A stretch of DNA of 64,000 nt from Flaveria trinervia. Taxonomy: Eukaryota > Streptophyta > Magnoliopsida > Asterales > Asteraceae. The stretch's first letter is position 1; the number at the start of each line of letters is the position of its first letter. Position numbers and translations under genes: made by a program. This document shows, piece by piece, positions 9,060 through 19,190 of this stretch. Location: positions 1 to 64,000 of the forward strand of contig JACCIX010000298.1 of assembly GCA_025506515.1 (NCBI GenBank). The letters run 5' to 3'. Under the pieces are notes generated by a model. It was given only the letters and a program-made list of their open reading frames with translations. It was not told where the DNA came from and did not search any database.

Positions 9060-10394
9060 CTAATGCATCATAACTTGCCCATCTTGAGTAATTTCTTCAA
9101 CTTCAAGTCTCCTGATCTCTGAGTCAAGCTGTGCAGTATCGAACCCTTGTCTATACAGTTGATCAATAATGGCATCCATTGATTTACTATGTGTAGCATC
9201 TGCCATTTTGATCATCTCATCGAGTTGGAGTTCTTTCTCTCTTCCTTCACCCTTCCTCTTCTTATATGTGACATGAAAGTCTTTGTGACTTTCACCCACT
9301 TGATCATTTTCGGTTCCCTTCAGAGACTCCTCTTCCTTCTCAGTTTCCTTTTCTTTCAGTTTGCTCTTCCTCTTTGCTTTCACTGACTGACTCTCCCCCT
9401 TTTTGGTTGCATTGGTTGCAAGGGTTTGAGTAGAAGAAAGCCTTGTGCTCACAATCTCCTCCACCAGGGGTTGTATGATTGAGGGAAGCCTCTTATCCAT
9501 GGTTTTGATCACAATGTCTGTGATCATTGGGGTGATGAGAGGTAGGGTTTGCTGAAAGATAGCAACTGTTTGCTCAGAGGGGTTCTGTCCCTGAGAAGCA
9601 GTGCCAGAAACAGAAGCTGGTGGCTTGGAAGTTTTGAGTGGCTGAGTGTGTGGGAGACCTTCAGGTGAAGGTGCCATCTTTGGGTTTATGTTGGTGGCAG
9701 ATGGACTTGCTTCTTGAGAGAATTGGTCAAGTAGTCTTTGTAGTCTACTTACTTCTTCCTCAAGAATTGTGTTCTGGGCCAGAACATCATAAAAGAAGCC
9801 CAAGTCATCATCAGCAGATGCTGAATCACCTGACCTCCTGCTTGTAGCAGGATGTACATGCACTGGGTGTAGACCAGTTTTAGCATGTGCCCCTTTTTCT
9901 TGGAACTGGGGACTTCCAGCCTCAGGACTATGTCCTTCATCAGCTGTTGCCTCTAGTGAGGTCTTAGCTATGTTACCAGCCTCATTTTGATCATGTGCTG
10001 ATTCAGAAGAGGTGGCAGCCTCACTAGATGTTCTAATCTCCATATCCCCACCAGGAGATAGAACATGTAAACCCCGGTGCTGTGGGTTGTCAGAAGCATG
10101 GTGATCCTCGTCCTCAATAGATGTGGTTCTCCCCTTTGTTGGTGGTTGTTGGGGAGGAGGAGAGGCATGCAGCTGAGTCAGCACGTTTGCAATGATAATG
10201 GTTGGACTTTGGGGGGCGGTTGCATGGGGAGATGGGGTAAAAGCAGTGTGCACCTGGGGAGAATGGTGCTCTTCAATGGCAATCTCCTCAAATGAGGAAG
10301 ATCCCAGATTTGTGGGTACCCCTTCTGTGGTTGCTGCAGGCTCTTTTTGAGAGGAATCCTGAGCGGCTGTGGCTGGTGAAGTCCTTATATCCAC
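9060..10394 (-). CDS. Post-pol ORF of element B, long low-complexity segment with coiled-coil stretch
   Basis: The longest intact frame of the window apart from repeats, 444 codons. It is rich in Ser, Thr, Pro, Ala and Glu for the first 190 residues and looks disordered. A short leucine-rich stretch, QNTILEEEVSRLQRLLDQF (about residue 205), could be a coiled coil. A charged block with KAKRKSKLKEKETEKEEE follows. No enzyme motif, signal peptide or membrane segment is visible. The frame continues upstream of its first ATG across stops toward 10660. It is the central part of the Sirevirus-type extra ORF; the role is unknown. Confidence 0.6.
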   Translation of the reverse strand: MDIRTSPATAAQDSSQKEPAATTEGVPTNLGSSSFEEIAIEEHHSPQVHTAFTPSPHATAPQSPTIIIANVLTQLHASPPPQQPPTKGRTTSIEDEDHHASDNPQHRGLHVLSPGGDMEIRTSSEAATSSESAHDQNEAGNIAKTSLEATADEGHSPEAGSPQFQEKGAHAKTGLHPVHVHPATSRRSGDSASADDDLGFFYDVLAQNTILEEEVSRLQRLLDQFSQEASPSATNINPKMAPSPEGLPHTQPLKTSKPPASVSGTASQGQNPSEQTVAIFQQTLPLITPMITDIVIKTMDKRLPSIIQPLVEEIVSTRLSSTQTLATNATKKGESQSVKAKRKSKLKEKETEKEEESLKGTENDQVGESHKDFHVTYKKRKGEGREKELQLDEMIKMADATHSKSMDAIIDQLYRQGFDTAQLDSEIRRLEVEEITQDGQVMMH

Positions 10395-10659
10395 TAGGGG
10401 GTTATAACCAGTGGATATAGCCTGCGTTTGTGCTGCAGGGGCATCCTCAGGGGACTCATTTCCCTAAGTAGCCTTTTTGTCTTCTTTTTAGTGGGTTTGG
10501 TGGGGACTTTGGATTTGGAGGTGGTGGCTGTGGGTTCCAGCTGCGTGGGTTTTCGCAGCTTGGCAGCCATTTTCAGTGATTGGTCAGAGTTGTGCCGGGA
10601 GTATACTTCCGCAGTACAACCATAGCAGGGACTCCCAGGCCAACAAGTCCCTCAGCTTG

Positions 10660-11225
10660 AAGCTGGTTTTCAATTATGGCCATTATGAATCGAGGATATA
10701 ATATCCAACTTGTGGTTGTTGCTCAAGGATGGAGTACATTACCTGTTGCCACCTTGTGGACATTTGATCCCATGATGAAGTCTTGGAGGCAAGGCATACA
10801 TTTACCATATGAAATATGAGACGTTCGGCATCCGGGAAATGTTTCTTCAGTATGGTAGATGCACTCAGGTTACCCTGGTATCCATGGCGGGCAAATGATT
10901 AATCTGTTGTGCCCTTTGGATAACCAGTTGGGAAAGTGGCATCATCCAGATTAAGGGTTTGGCGAAGAGTGTCTGGAGTAATGACCACTTTTTGGCCATG
11001 GACAAACGATTGAAGAGACTCTGTGTCATTCTCCTCATAGACCAGAGTGACGTTTGTCCAGAATTGGTTAAGGGATTCGGCATATATGGTGGGATTTACC
11101 AGAAAAGCCGTTTTGTAGGGTGACTGAACCATTAAATCAATGTCGTTGTGAAACTTGGTCCAGTATGGCGATTTTATGAGATGAACGACACAGTTGTGTC
11201 GAGGTTTTAGTTGCATGGTCGCCAT
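10660..11225 (-). pseudogene. Post-pol ORF of element B, conserved N-terminal domain, interrupted
   Basis: A 108-codon frame opens at 11225 with MATMQLKPRHNC and contains AFLVNPTIYAESLNQFW and VVITPDTLRQTLNLDD, then stops at 10899. Homology resumes past the stop to about 10660 with KHFPDAERLIFHM and SSWDQMSTRWQQVMYSI. A diverged relative with TLIVNPTIYSNHMAIFW is at about 20700-20640, so VNPTIY...FW is a conserved signature. Such N-terminal domains are widespread in annotated composite genomes as retrotransposon ORFs of unknown function. I see no signal peptide. Confidence 0.65.
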
Positions 11226-12094
11226 TGGTGAAGAGAAGTTACAGAGTTTTTTGAACGTTAGGTTTGAGAAGAGAAGAAAGTAAAAACTCTGAAGGTGGGA
11301 TAAGGTATTTAAAGGGTCGGGTTAGAAAACGACTGAAGGTTTTGGTGTTAGTCATCAGTTGTTGAAACTACTGATGACGTGGTATTAACTTTCAGACGTT
11401 GAAATAGCTGACCGTATTGGTGTGATCAGCAGTTTCTATAAAACAACTGAAGACTTGGTTTTAACCGTCAGACGTTGAAACAGCTGAAGTCTCTGATTTA
11501 GTCATCAGTAGTTATAAAACTACTGAAGACAGTTTTGACTTCAGGTGATGAAACAACTGAAGACTTGGTATTAGTCATCAGTAGTTGTGAAACTACTGAA
11601 GACAGTGGTTTTGTCAGCAGTTGTTGTAAACAGCTGAAGACTTGTGTTAGTCTTCAGTAGTTGTAAACTACTGAAGACATAGTTTTGGCTTCAGTTGTTT
11701 TAATGAAACAGCAGTTGTAGAAACAACTGAAGAGTAAATTACTCATCAGCTGTTTTCGTCAATTCATAGCTTTTCAGCTGTTTCAGTCTGACCTCCACTC
11801 TTACTCATCAGACTTAGATCTGAGTTTCAAACGTTTCATTGGTCATCAGTACTTATCTGCATTTCTGACATCAGTAGTTGTGGCTACAACAGCTGTTGTG
11901 ACTACATCAGCTGTTGTAACTACATCAGCTGTTTTAACAGATAAAGTACTTCAGTACTGGTGAAGTATGTAGCCTTCAGTAGTTATAAAACTACTGAGGG
12001 AAAAAGCAACTCATCAATACTTATATGTGACAATAATGAACTAATGATCATCAGTACTTGTGAGCTGAGATCATCAGTAGTTATCACTTATTCT
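11226..12094 (-). repeat. Repeat-rich spacer between pol and the post-pol ORF of B
   Basis: No credible ORF. From about 11330 to 12090 the sequence is a dense scatter of CAGTAGTT, AACTACTGA, CAGCTGTT and CTGAAGAC words in both orientations, so many short dyads can form. The same vocabulary fills the B-type LTRs (7020-7680, 41880-42200, 54180-54470). It may be LTR-derived sequence or a spacer that acts at the RNA level; only the repetition is seen. Confidence 0.6.
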
Positions 12095-13653
12095 AGGTGC
12101 AGCATACCAAGCCTTAACACCAGGTTGTGGAAAGTTGAACTATCCAAAGGCTTAGTAAAAATGTCTGCAAGTTCATCAGCACTAGGAACAAATTTTGGAT
12201 CAATCAGACCTTTTTCAAAACAATCTTTAATAAAATGGTGTCTGATTTCAATATGTTTAGTCCTAGAGTGCTGGACAGGATTCTTGACGATACAAAGAGC
12301 TGAAGAGCTCCATTAACAATGGGGTCTTAGTCTCTGTTATGCCATAATCCAATAATTGGTTTTGAAGCCAGAGTACCAGAGATGTACAGCTTGCAGCGGC
12401 AATGTACTCTGCTTCAGCAGTTGATGTAGCAACTGAGGTCTGTTTCTTGCTTTGCCAAGAAATCATGCAGTTGCCTAGGAATTGACATCCACCAGAAGTT
12501 GATTTCCAGGTCAACTTACACCCTGCATAGTCACTGTCAGAAAGAACAACTAATTTACTAGAATGCCTAGTAGAATACCATAAACCTAGAGATGGAGTGC
12601 CTTGCAGATAACTAAAGATCCTCTTGACTGCAATCAAATGAGACTCCTTAGGTGCAGCCTGAAATCTAGCACAAACACATGTAGCAAACATAATATCTGG
12701 TCTAGAAGTTGTTAAATACATCAAGGACCTAATCATACATCTGTAAAGTGTTTCATCAACCACTTTACCTTTCTGATATGTATCCAGTTGTGTGGTGCTG
12801 CACATGGGGGTAGAACAGGGCTTACAGTTTTGTAAATCAAACTTTTCCAAAAGATCTTTTGTGTATTTGGACTGATGAATGGAAATTCCATCAGCCTTTT
12901 GTTTGATTTGCAAACCCAGAAAGAACTGTAATTCTCCCATGGCACTCATTTCAAACTTCTGTTGCATCAACTTTGTAAAGGCATCGCACAACTGTGGATC
13001 AGAGGATGCAAAAATGATATCATCTACATAAATTTGAACAAGTAGTTTATGCTGCCGAGCTTTCTTAATGAATAAAGTCTTATCTATGGAGCCTCTAGTG
13101 AAATTATTTTCCAGAAGAAAGTTTGATAATGTCTCATACCAGGCTCTAGGAGCTTGTTTCAACCCATAAAGAGCCTTATCAAGCTTATACACCCAATTAG
13201 GATGTTTATTGTCCTCAAAGCCTGGTGGTTGACATACATAAACCTCTTCTTTAATTTTCCCATACAAAAATGCACTTTTGACATCCATTTGAAAAACTTT
13301 AAGGTTTTGATAAGCAGCATAAGCTAAAAACAATCAAATTGCTTCCAGTCTGGCTAAAGGGGCAAAGGTTTCATCATAATCAATACCTTCTTCTTGTGCA
13401 AACCCCTGAACAACCAGTCTGGCCTTGTTCTTAACAATAAGCCATTTTCATCAGTTTTGTTCCTAAACACCCATTTAGTGCCTATTGCACACTTACCTGG
13501 AGGTAGAGGAACCAGTTCCCACACTTGCTGTTTCTTGAACTGAAGAAGCTCAAGCTGCATGGCATCAACCCATCCATTGTCCTTTAAAGCAATGTGATAA
13601 TTCTTTGGCTCTTGCTGACTGATGAAGAGAGCATAGAAGCAGAAATTTGACAA
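12095..13653 (-). pseudogene. pol: Reverse transcriptase and RNase H of element B pol
   Basis: The N-terminal part (13653-13354) has WELVPLPPGKCAIGTKWVF; a frameshift and a stop separate it from an intact 356-codon frame at 13333-12263. That frame carries the first catalytic aspartate in FQMDVKSAF and the second and third in IYVDDIIFASS, then the RNase H motifs LSDSDYAGC and STAEAEYIAAA. A last piece in another frame runs to about 12095 with KHIEIRHHFIKD and ADIFTKPLD, the normal end of Copia pol. Enzyme for copying element RNA to DNA. The intact RT-RNase H core suggests B is younger than A. Confidence 0.88.
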
Positions 13654-13883
13654 TTGACTTCTTGTTGATATGCCAGCAGTGATATCACCAATGATTTAAG
13701 ACATAGGGTGATTCTTCAGATCTTGATACACAATGAGATCTATGCAAGTGTTTGTAGCAGGCTCAGCAGCAATAGTTGGTGATGGTGAATCATTTCCTTG
13801 AAACCAATCAGTGGATGGTAATTCAAAGGAAGTTGAATTTGAAGAAATCTCATCAGCATTTGTTGTGGATGGTGCTACTGGAG

Positions 13884-14873
13884 CTACAGGGCCATCAGGT
13901 CTAGCTGAATCAGGCAGTTGATTACTAAACCTGAAGAGGTGAGTACTGCTATCATCATCATCATCAGTACCAGCAGAATCACCAGGTGGTGAACTGTTGA
14001 CAGAACAATAGCAGGAGTTTGATAAGGAACATATTGCAGTATGTCCAAATCAAATATCGCCACAGGGCTTTGTGGAATCTTGTCCTTTGGAGATTCATTA
14101 AACTTAACATGTAGAGTCTCTTCAACCATCTTGTTTCTACAGTTGAAGACTCTGTATGCTTTGCAAGTTGATGAATAACCAACAAAGTACCCTGCATCCA
14201 CCTTAGGATCAAATTTTTGGAGTTGATCTCGTGTGTTGAGAATGAAACAAGGACACCCAAATGCTCTGAAGAATGAAATTAGAGGGGCCAAATGATGAAG
14301 AACTTCATATGGAGTCTTCATCAACCTCTGATTTACTAGAACTCTATTCTGTACATAGCAAGCTGTATTGACAGCTTCAGCCTAGAAAGTCATTGGCAGT
14401 CCAGAATCAGCCAACATGGACCTTGCAGCTTCAATAAGGGTCCTGTTCTTTCTCTCCACTACTCCATTTTGCTCAGGAGTTCTTGGGATGCTATACTGCC
14501 TCTTGATTCCCTTTGATGAGTAAAACTCATCAAGTGTGTGGTTTCTGAATTCAGTACCATTGTCACTCCTTACACACTTAACTGGTAGGGAATACTGCTT
14601 CTCAACATGTAACACAAAGTTCATAATGGACTGCGCAGCCTCATCATTTGAATGCAAGAAGAAAGTCCATACAAATCTAGAGTAATCATCCACAATTACC
14701 AGACAGTATTTCTTCTTAGCCATACTCATCACTCTCACAGGACCAAAGAGATCCATGTGAAGAAGCTGTAAGCAGGCAGTGGACTTAGGTTCTTCTATGG
14801 AGGGAAATGAAGCTTTGTGTTGTTTTCCTTTTAAACAAGCAGTGCAGTTATCTTCACACTTGAACTCTTTCAT
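13884..14873 (-). pseudogene. pol: Integrase of element B pol
   Basis: The 14873-14382 frame has the catalytic DDE residues: aspartate in LHMDLFGP, aspartate in VRSDNGTEF and glutamate in NGVVERKNR. CTACLKGKQHKASF is the end of the zinc-binding domain. After the stop at 14382 (a TAG inside ...AEAVNTAC) the 14324-13884 frame continues with the integrase C-terminal fold, PYEVLHHLAPLISFFRAFG and VGYSSTCKAYRVFN. The active-site residues are intact, though the frame is broken. Confidence 0.85.
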
Positions 14874-15420
14874 AGGCAGTCCCTTACTAAACCATGGTTT
14901 ATCAGCTGATTTATGTTTTTGAGATTAACATGACCCAGCCTTCTATGCCATAGAATAGATTCTTGAGGGGAAGCCTTGGAAAATAGGCAAGGATGGCCTT
15001 TGAGATCTATTTTCTTGGAAAGATCTAAGGCATACACTCTTCCTGTCCTGTTGGCCTTTAGGAGAGTGTGTTCATCCAACACCTTATCAATAAAACTTAG
15101 AACTTTGGATGACAGAATCCGACAGTTCTAACTGGTGAAAAGAGCAACATGGCCTTTGTCACATATTTTACTGACACTCAAGAGGTTGTACTTGAGATTT
15201 TCCACATGGTTAACATCATCAAACTTTATTTCCCCATTGGAAACAAAGCCTTTGCCGATGATGTAACCCTTTGCATCAATGCCAAATGACACAACCCCTT
15301 CCTTCCTTCTTTGAGAGTAGTCATTAAGAAGTGATCTGTTTCCTGTCATATGCATGGATCCTCCACTGTCTACATACCAGATGCCTCTGAGGTATGTTGA
15401 AGAACCCTACAAAATACAAC
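14870..15420 (-). pseudogene. pol: Protease and zinc-binding pre-integrase region of element B pol
   Basis: The protease active site WYVDSGGSMHMTG starts at about 15390, just upstream of the first ATG of the 15355-15128 frame, which holds the rest of the protease (NLLSVSKICDKGH). After a short interruption the 15082-14870 frame has ILWHRRLGHVNLKNIN, the histidine part of the HHCC domain. The active-site DSG is intact. The four-base overlap at 14870-14873 with the integrase frame is a frameshift in one ancestral ORF. Confidence 0.82.
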
Positions 15421-15423
15421 AAA

Positions 15424-16403
15424 TTAGTTAGATTTTGAGACCCAAACCTTTTTGGTCTTGGGCCTGTTCTCATCAACAGATGGTAAACTAACATGTTTGT
15501 TGGAAACAACAGCCTGAGAGGAAGAAACTGGTGAAGAAAAGGAATCCTTTGGCTTGGACCTCCTTTTCTGTGGTTTCAACATAGGAACATCTAATTGGTT
15601 AACTCTTCCCAATAGATGTTGAACCATCATAATCAGCTGTGTCTGATTTTGTGATAAGGCTTTCAGCTCTTCAGACACATTGGCATTGGAGTTTGATAAG
15701 TTCCTATGTTGCACCTTCTTCTTTTGAGCAATCTCAGCTGTTACCTGTTTAACCTCTTCCATTTTGGATTTCTTTTTGGACTTAAGGGTTACAGGATTTG
15801 ATGTTGCTGGTACAAATGTGGCTTCAAACTCATTTTTCATTTTAACCATTTTCTCTTTACTTTCTTCTTATGTTTGAGTTTGGATCCCCTTTTGTACCAA
15901 CAATCATTTGTAAGATGATTGAACAAACCACATACTTCACATGGTTTCTTCTTCATCTTATGATGATCATCAACTAAAGAGAATGAAACTACTGAAGACT
16001 TGCCCTTCAGTACTTTGGAAGCATTATTTGCTTTCTTGACTTCCTCTTTAGTAGTCTTCAAACTCTTTCTACTGACAGTTTTCTTCTCTTCAGTGCTGAC
16101 AGTAGTTGGAGTTTGAACTTCAGGTGTTAAATCTTGCTCTCCAGTCCTTTCAGGACTTCTAGAAATAGCTCCTGAGTTGATCATCTCTTTGATCATGTGA
16201 GTGTCAGCAGTAGAACCATCAACATCAGCTGATGGGTTCTGAGAGGGCTTAGTGTTGACTTCAACTTTTGATGATGCTCTATCAAAAAGTGAATCACATG
16301 ATGAGGTGGATTGGTTATTGCTTTCTCCATCAGATTTCACTTCTGCTCTTGAAGCAAAATCTGTAGGATGAGCAGTGTGATTATAACTAATACCAAACTT
16401 CAC
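15424..16403 (-). pseudogene. gag: Gag C-terminal region of element B with second zinc knuckle
   Basis: Two overlapping frames, 16403-15837 and 15849-15424, form the gag tail. The first has a Ser/Thr-rich linker and a CCHC-like knuckle CEVCGLFNHLTNDCWYK near its end, then a very basic run (KLKHKKKVKRK). The second is Lys/Ser-rich with a leucine heptad-like stretch and ends right before the protease. A long gag with two knuckles is usual for Sireviruses. The 13-base overlap marks a frameshift. Confidence 0.72.
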
Positions 16404-16470
16404 ATGGAAGCAGATTGCTTACTAAGAAGCATTTCAAAACCTTTGCATGATTGTACCCATCGATCACACT

Positions 16471-17160
16471 CTACCTGGGTGACTGCAAGGTTTCTTTGAG
16501 ACTTCTCTGGTCTTCCAGAATAACCTCTAGCTTAGCCTTTTCATCATTTAATTGGCATTTAAGCTTATAAATCTCATCATTTTTACTATTAAGAGCAGAC
16601 TCAAACTCAACTTTTCTTTTGGAAATGGTTTTCTCAAACTCAAGTTTTTGATTTATTAATGCTACATTTGCCTCTCTAATGGAGACAAAGGCAGCAATGC
16701 ATGATTCAGAACATAACTTGGCTTTAGCCTCTAAAGATACCTGAGTTTCCTGTGAGGATGATGCATTTGAGTAGGAACCCTCAGTAGACTCCAGGGCCAT
16801 GAGAGCCAGATTCCCAAAAGGACTGTCACCACTATGTTGACCAGCACATGTGAACAGTTGTTCATGACCAAACATGTCATCCGGTAAACTTCTCCAGTCA
16901 ACAACTCCAGGGGTGAAGAAGCTGTGTTGTTGAGGTTGAGGAGGTTGATGAGATTGAGATGTTTGAGGTTCTGGTAGTGCATGAGGTTGTGGTACTATAG
17001 TAACTTGAACTTGATTTGACTGTGGCATGTAGTAACAAGGGTAAGGATATGGCATTTGACCCTGAGGAACAAAATATGCAGGAGATTGTGGTTGAGAATG
17101 ATGACTAGAATTGACAGGATGTTGCCCTCTGTGTTGTTGACTATTGCCAGGGAAAGTCAC
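16471..17160 (-). pseudogene. gag: Gag middle region of element B with coiled coil
   Basis: A 229-codon frame. It opens with a Gln/Pro/His-rich segment (residues 5-80) and ends with a clear coiled coil, about residues 150-225, containing INQKLEFEKTISKRKVEFES and NDEIYKLKCQLNDEKAKLEV. The first zinc knuckle, in another frame, lies just upstream at about 17245-17195. Coiled coils in this position are known from Sirevirus Gag and may help particle assembly. Confidence 0.72.
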
Positions 17161-18217
17161 AAAAGGTGCAGAGGAATTACATCCAGATGATCTGCATTCT
17201 CTAGCAAAGTGTCCAAACCTGTGGCATTTGTGGCACTACAACTTTCTTCTAGTTCTTTTGTAGAACTTCTGAGATCTAATATTTATCAAGGCCATTTGGC
17301 TCAAAATATCCATCTCTTCTAAGTCATCATCAGCATCCCCTTGAGATCATCCATGATGAAGCATAGATTGTCATTATTACACCCAGTAAACTGACTATCA
17401 ACATTCACAAACGCAGAATCAGAAGTGTTTGAGGAGAAATCAATATGCTCATCATACTGGCATTCAGATGAAGCATATTCTGACTCATGACCAACCAAGG
17501 CAGTGTTGCCTGGTACAAAGTCTTCAATGAGCTTTCCAGATGAAGACAGTTTTCATTTCTGTTCTATCTCTCTCTCAAATGTGAGCAATTTCCCATGGAG
17601 TTGGGTGAGAGATAGTTTGTCCAATTTTGCACTGGAGCGTAGGACAATAGTATATGTGTCCCATCTCTCAGGCAGTGATCTGAGAAATCTGTTATTCATC
17701 TAGATATTGGTGTACTCATGTTTGACCATTTTTAATTCAGAGATCAAACAAGAGAACCGCTCAAACTGTTGAGTCAGTGTCTCACCCTTTCTATGAGAGA
17801 ATGTCTCATATTGTGGGCAAGGATTTCTCTATTATTTGCCAAGACCTCATCTGTTCCTCCAAATTTTTCTTTCAAGGCATTCCAGAGGTCATGGGCAGTT
17901 TCATGATGCATTAGCCCAGAATAGATTTCATTGGGCAGTGCCATGGCCAGAATTCCATGGGCTTTTGCATCAATCTCAAACAATTTCTTATCCTCATCTG
18001 AGTATTGCTCCCTCCTCTTCGGAACCATTTGATTGGTTTCTGGGTTATTCACCATAGGCTTGTGTGGACCATGTACCACTGATGTCCAACAACCTGCACT
18101 GTTAACAGACAGGTGATGGAGCATTCGTCGTTACCATATGTTATGCTCATTCCTAACCAGCATTGGAGGCTTGGTTGAGGAACCAGTATTGTGAGGATCA
18201 TTGGAAGGAGTAGTCAT
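17161..18217 (-). pseudogene. gag: Gag N-terminal region of element B (UBN2-type), interrupted
   Basis: The ATG at 18217 (MTTPSNDPHNTGSS) follows the primer-binding site by about 220 bases. A stop soon follows where a Trp-Lys pair is expected. The 18124-17774 frame carries the Gag core with IDAKAHGILAMALPNEIYSG and TAHDLWNALKEKFGGTDEV; a shift near 17775 moves the rest (FERFSCLISELKM, LRSLPERWDTYTIVL) to another frame. A stretch from about 17500 to 17330 is acidic and Ser-rich. A knuckle of the CHKC...GHFAREC kind lies near 17240-17195. Confidence 0.78.
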
Positions 18218-18437
18218 TTTCAGTCCAAATACAATTTAATTCAAGCTTTTAAAAGTTTTTACACAGACCACGACAGACTCAATGAAAACCAAGAGAAAAT
18301 CTCAGGATGAATGACCAGAAACACAGAAAATTCAATCTCGATAACCGTTTCTTGCAAAAAAAATGCTAATTCAATCAAACTTGGATCTTGAATAGCAGTT
18401 TCAATGATTAATTATTAGATCCATCAATGATTAACCT

Positions 18438-18449
18438 GCTCTGATACCA
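18438..18449 (-). promoter_or_regulatory. Primer-binding site of element B
   Basis: On the minus strand TGGTATCAGAGC, the usual plant Copia site complementary to the 3' end of initiator methionine tRNA, two bases after the LTR end. It fixes both the LTR boundary at 18452 and the element's direction. Confidence 0.85.
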
Positions 18450-18451
18450 TT

Positions 18452-18855
18452 TGTCAGGATCAGTGATCACAAGTTTGATGTAATAGAGCGTAACGCAGCG
18501 AATAAGAACAAGAATTAGACAAATTGTAGCAAGAATATGATACTCGTATGCATTAAGAACAAATATGGTTATAACAAGAGAATATATTTCTGTAACAAGG
18601 ATGTTTCTATAATATCAAAAATTTCTGATCAAATCATTCACTATTACAATAGGTTGACACTCCTTATATAGAGTGCAATTGCTGTTGTTATCACGGGAAA
18701 GTGACAACTGGCAGATCTAGTACAAAAATAACTAACTCTTAACAAACTACTAAAATGTTCACAACCACTGAGAACATATCAGAGTGTTAAGTACAAAATA
18801 TGAAACTACTGATAAGAAACTACTGAAACTACAACGACTGAAGAACAAGCTCTTC
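18452..18855 (-). repeat. Truncated 5' LTR of element B
   Basis: Only about 404 bp remain. It matches 6748-7155 of the 3' LTR closely and stops at AACAAGCTCTTCA, where the 3' LTR goes on with GTCGTTTTAC. The missing 590 bp include the tandem array. A TATA-like element, TATATAAGG on the minus strand, lies at 18662-18670. The truncation joins directly to a 20-bp direct repeat. Confidence 0.82.
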
Positions 18856-19099
18856 AAGGCTGGAGAATCTTGAGCAAGGCTGGAGAATCTTGAGCAAGGC
18901 TGGAGAAGGCCGAGCTAGTGAGAACCGTGTACCCAAGAGCACCTAAAACTTCACCTTTGCGGTTCTTGAGCTTGGCCAATGATGGAATGGTGTTGTTCTT
19001 CGAAAATAAGGTTGGTATTAGAGAGAGACCATGGATTGTGTGTGTGTTTCTGCTGGAGAAATCCGAAAATGAGAGGGAGATATGAGAGGAGTGAGAGGT
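18854..19099 (-). other. Unexplained open frame of 82 codons without a start, possible gene fragment
   Basis: Between stops at 19100-19102 and 18854-18856 the minus strand is open for about 82 codons. It reads Ser/Phe-rich at first, then IPTLFSKNNTIPSLAKLKNR and GEVLGALGYTVLTSSAFSSL. The first half looks like a plastid-targeting sequence and the second is hydrophobic, but I cannot name a family and no ATG is in frame. The minus strand upstream (19100-19190) is CT-rich as in many plant 5' UTRs. It could be a captured exon 1 fragment or chance. Last codons fall in the 20-bp repeats. Confidence 0.25.
18856..18909. repeat. 20-bp direct repeat, 2.7 copies
   Basis: AAGGCTGGAGAATCTTGAGC occurs at 18856-18875 and 18876-18895, then a third partial copy at 18896-18909. 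It abuts the breakpoint of B's 5' LTR, so it may have formed during the break repair. Confidence 0.85.
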
Positions 19100-19190
19100 T
19101 TAGGTGGTGCATGAAAGGAGAGTGGTGGATATGGTGGTGGTGTAGAAGAGAGGGGAGTGGAGGAGAGGGAGGCGGCTGATTTTGACCTCT

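Larger units (their letters stand above)
6748..18855 (-). mobile_element. Sirevirus-like Copia element B, 5' LTR truncated
   Basis: Reads right to left: truncated 5' LTR (18855-18452), primer-binding site (18449-18438), gag (from 18217), a long gag tail, protease, integrase, reverse transcriptase and RNase H to about 12095, a repeat-rich spacer, a post-pol ORF block (11225-7776), polypurine tract and 3' LTR (7738-6748). About 12.1 kb. The long gag and the extra ORF after pol match what is known of plant Sireviruses. It sits inside the RNase H end of element A. Stops and frameshifts throughout mean it is not autonomous, though several segments keep long open frames. Confidence 0.87.

Noticed and set aside
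7776..11225. Envelope glycoprotein gene in element B
   Set aside because: The position fits the env-like ORF of some Sireviruses, but no signal peptide, membrane segment, cleavage site or glycosylation pattern is seen; left as post-pol ORF of unknown function.
18438..18449. tRNA genes at the TGGTATCAGAGC sites
   Set aside because: These 12-base matches are primer-binding sites next to LTR ends. No cloverleaf surrounds any of them.
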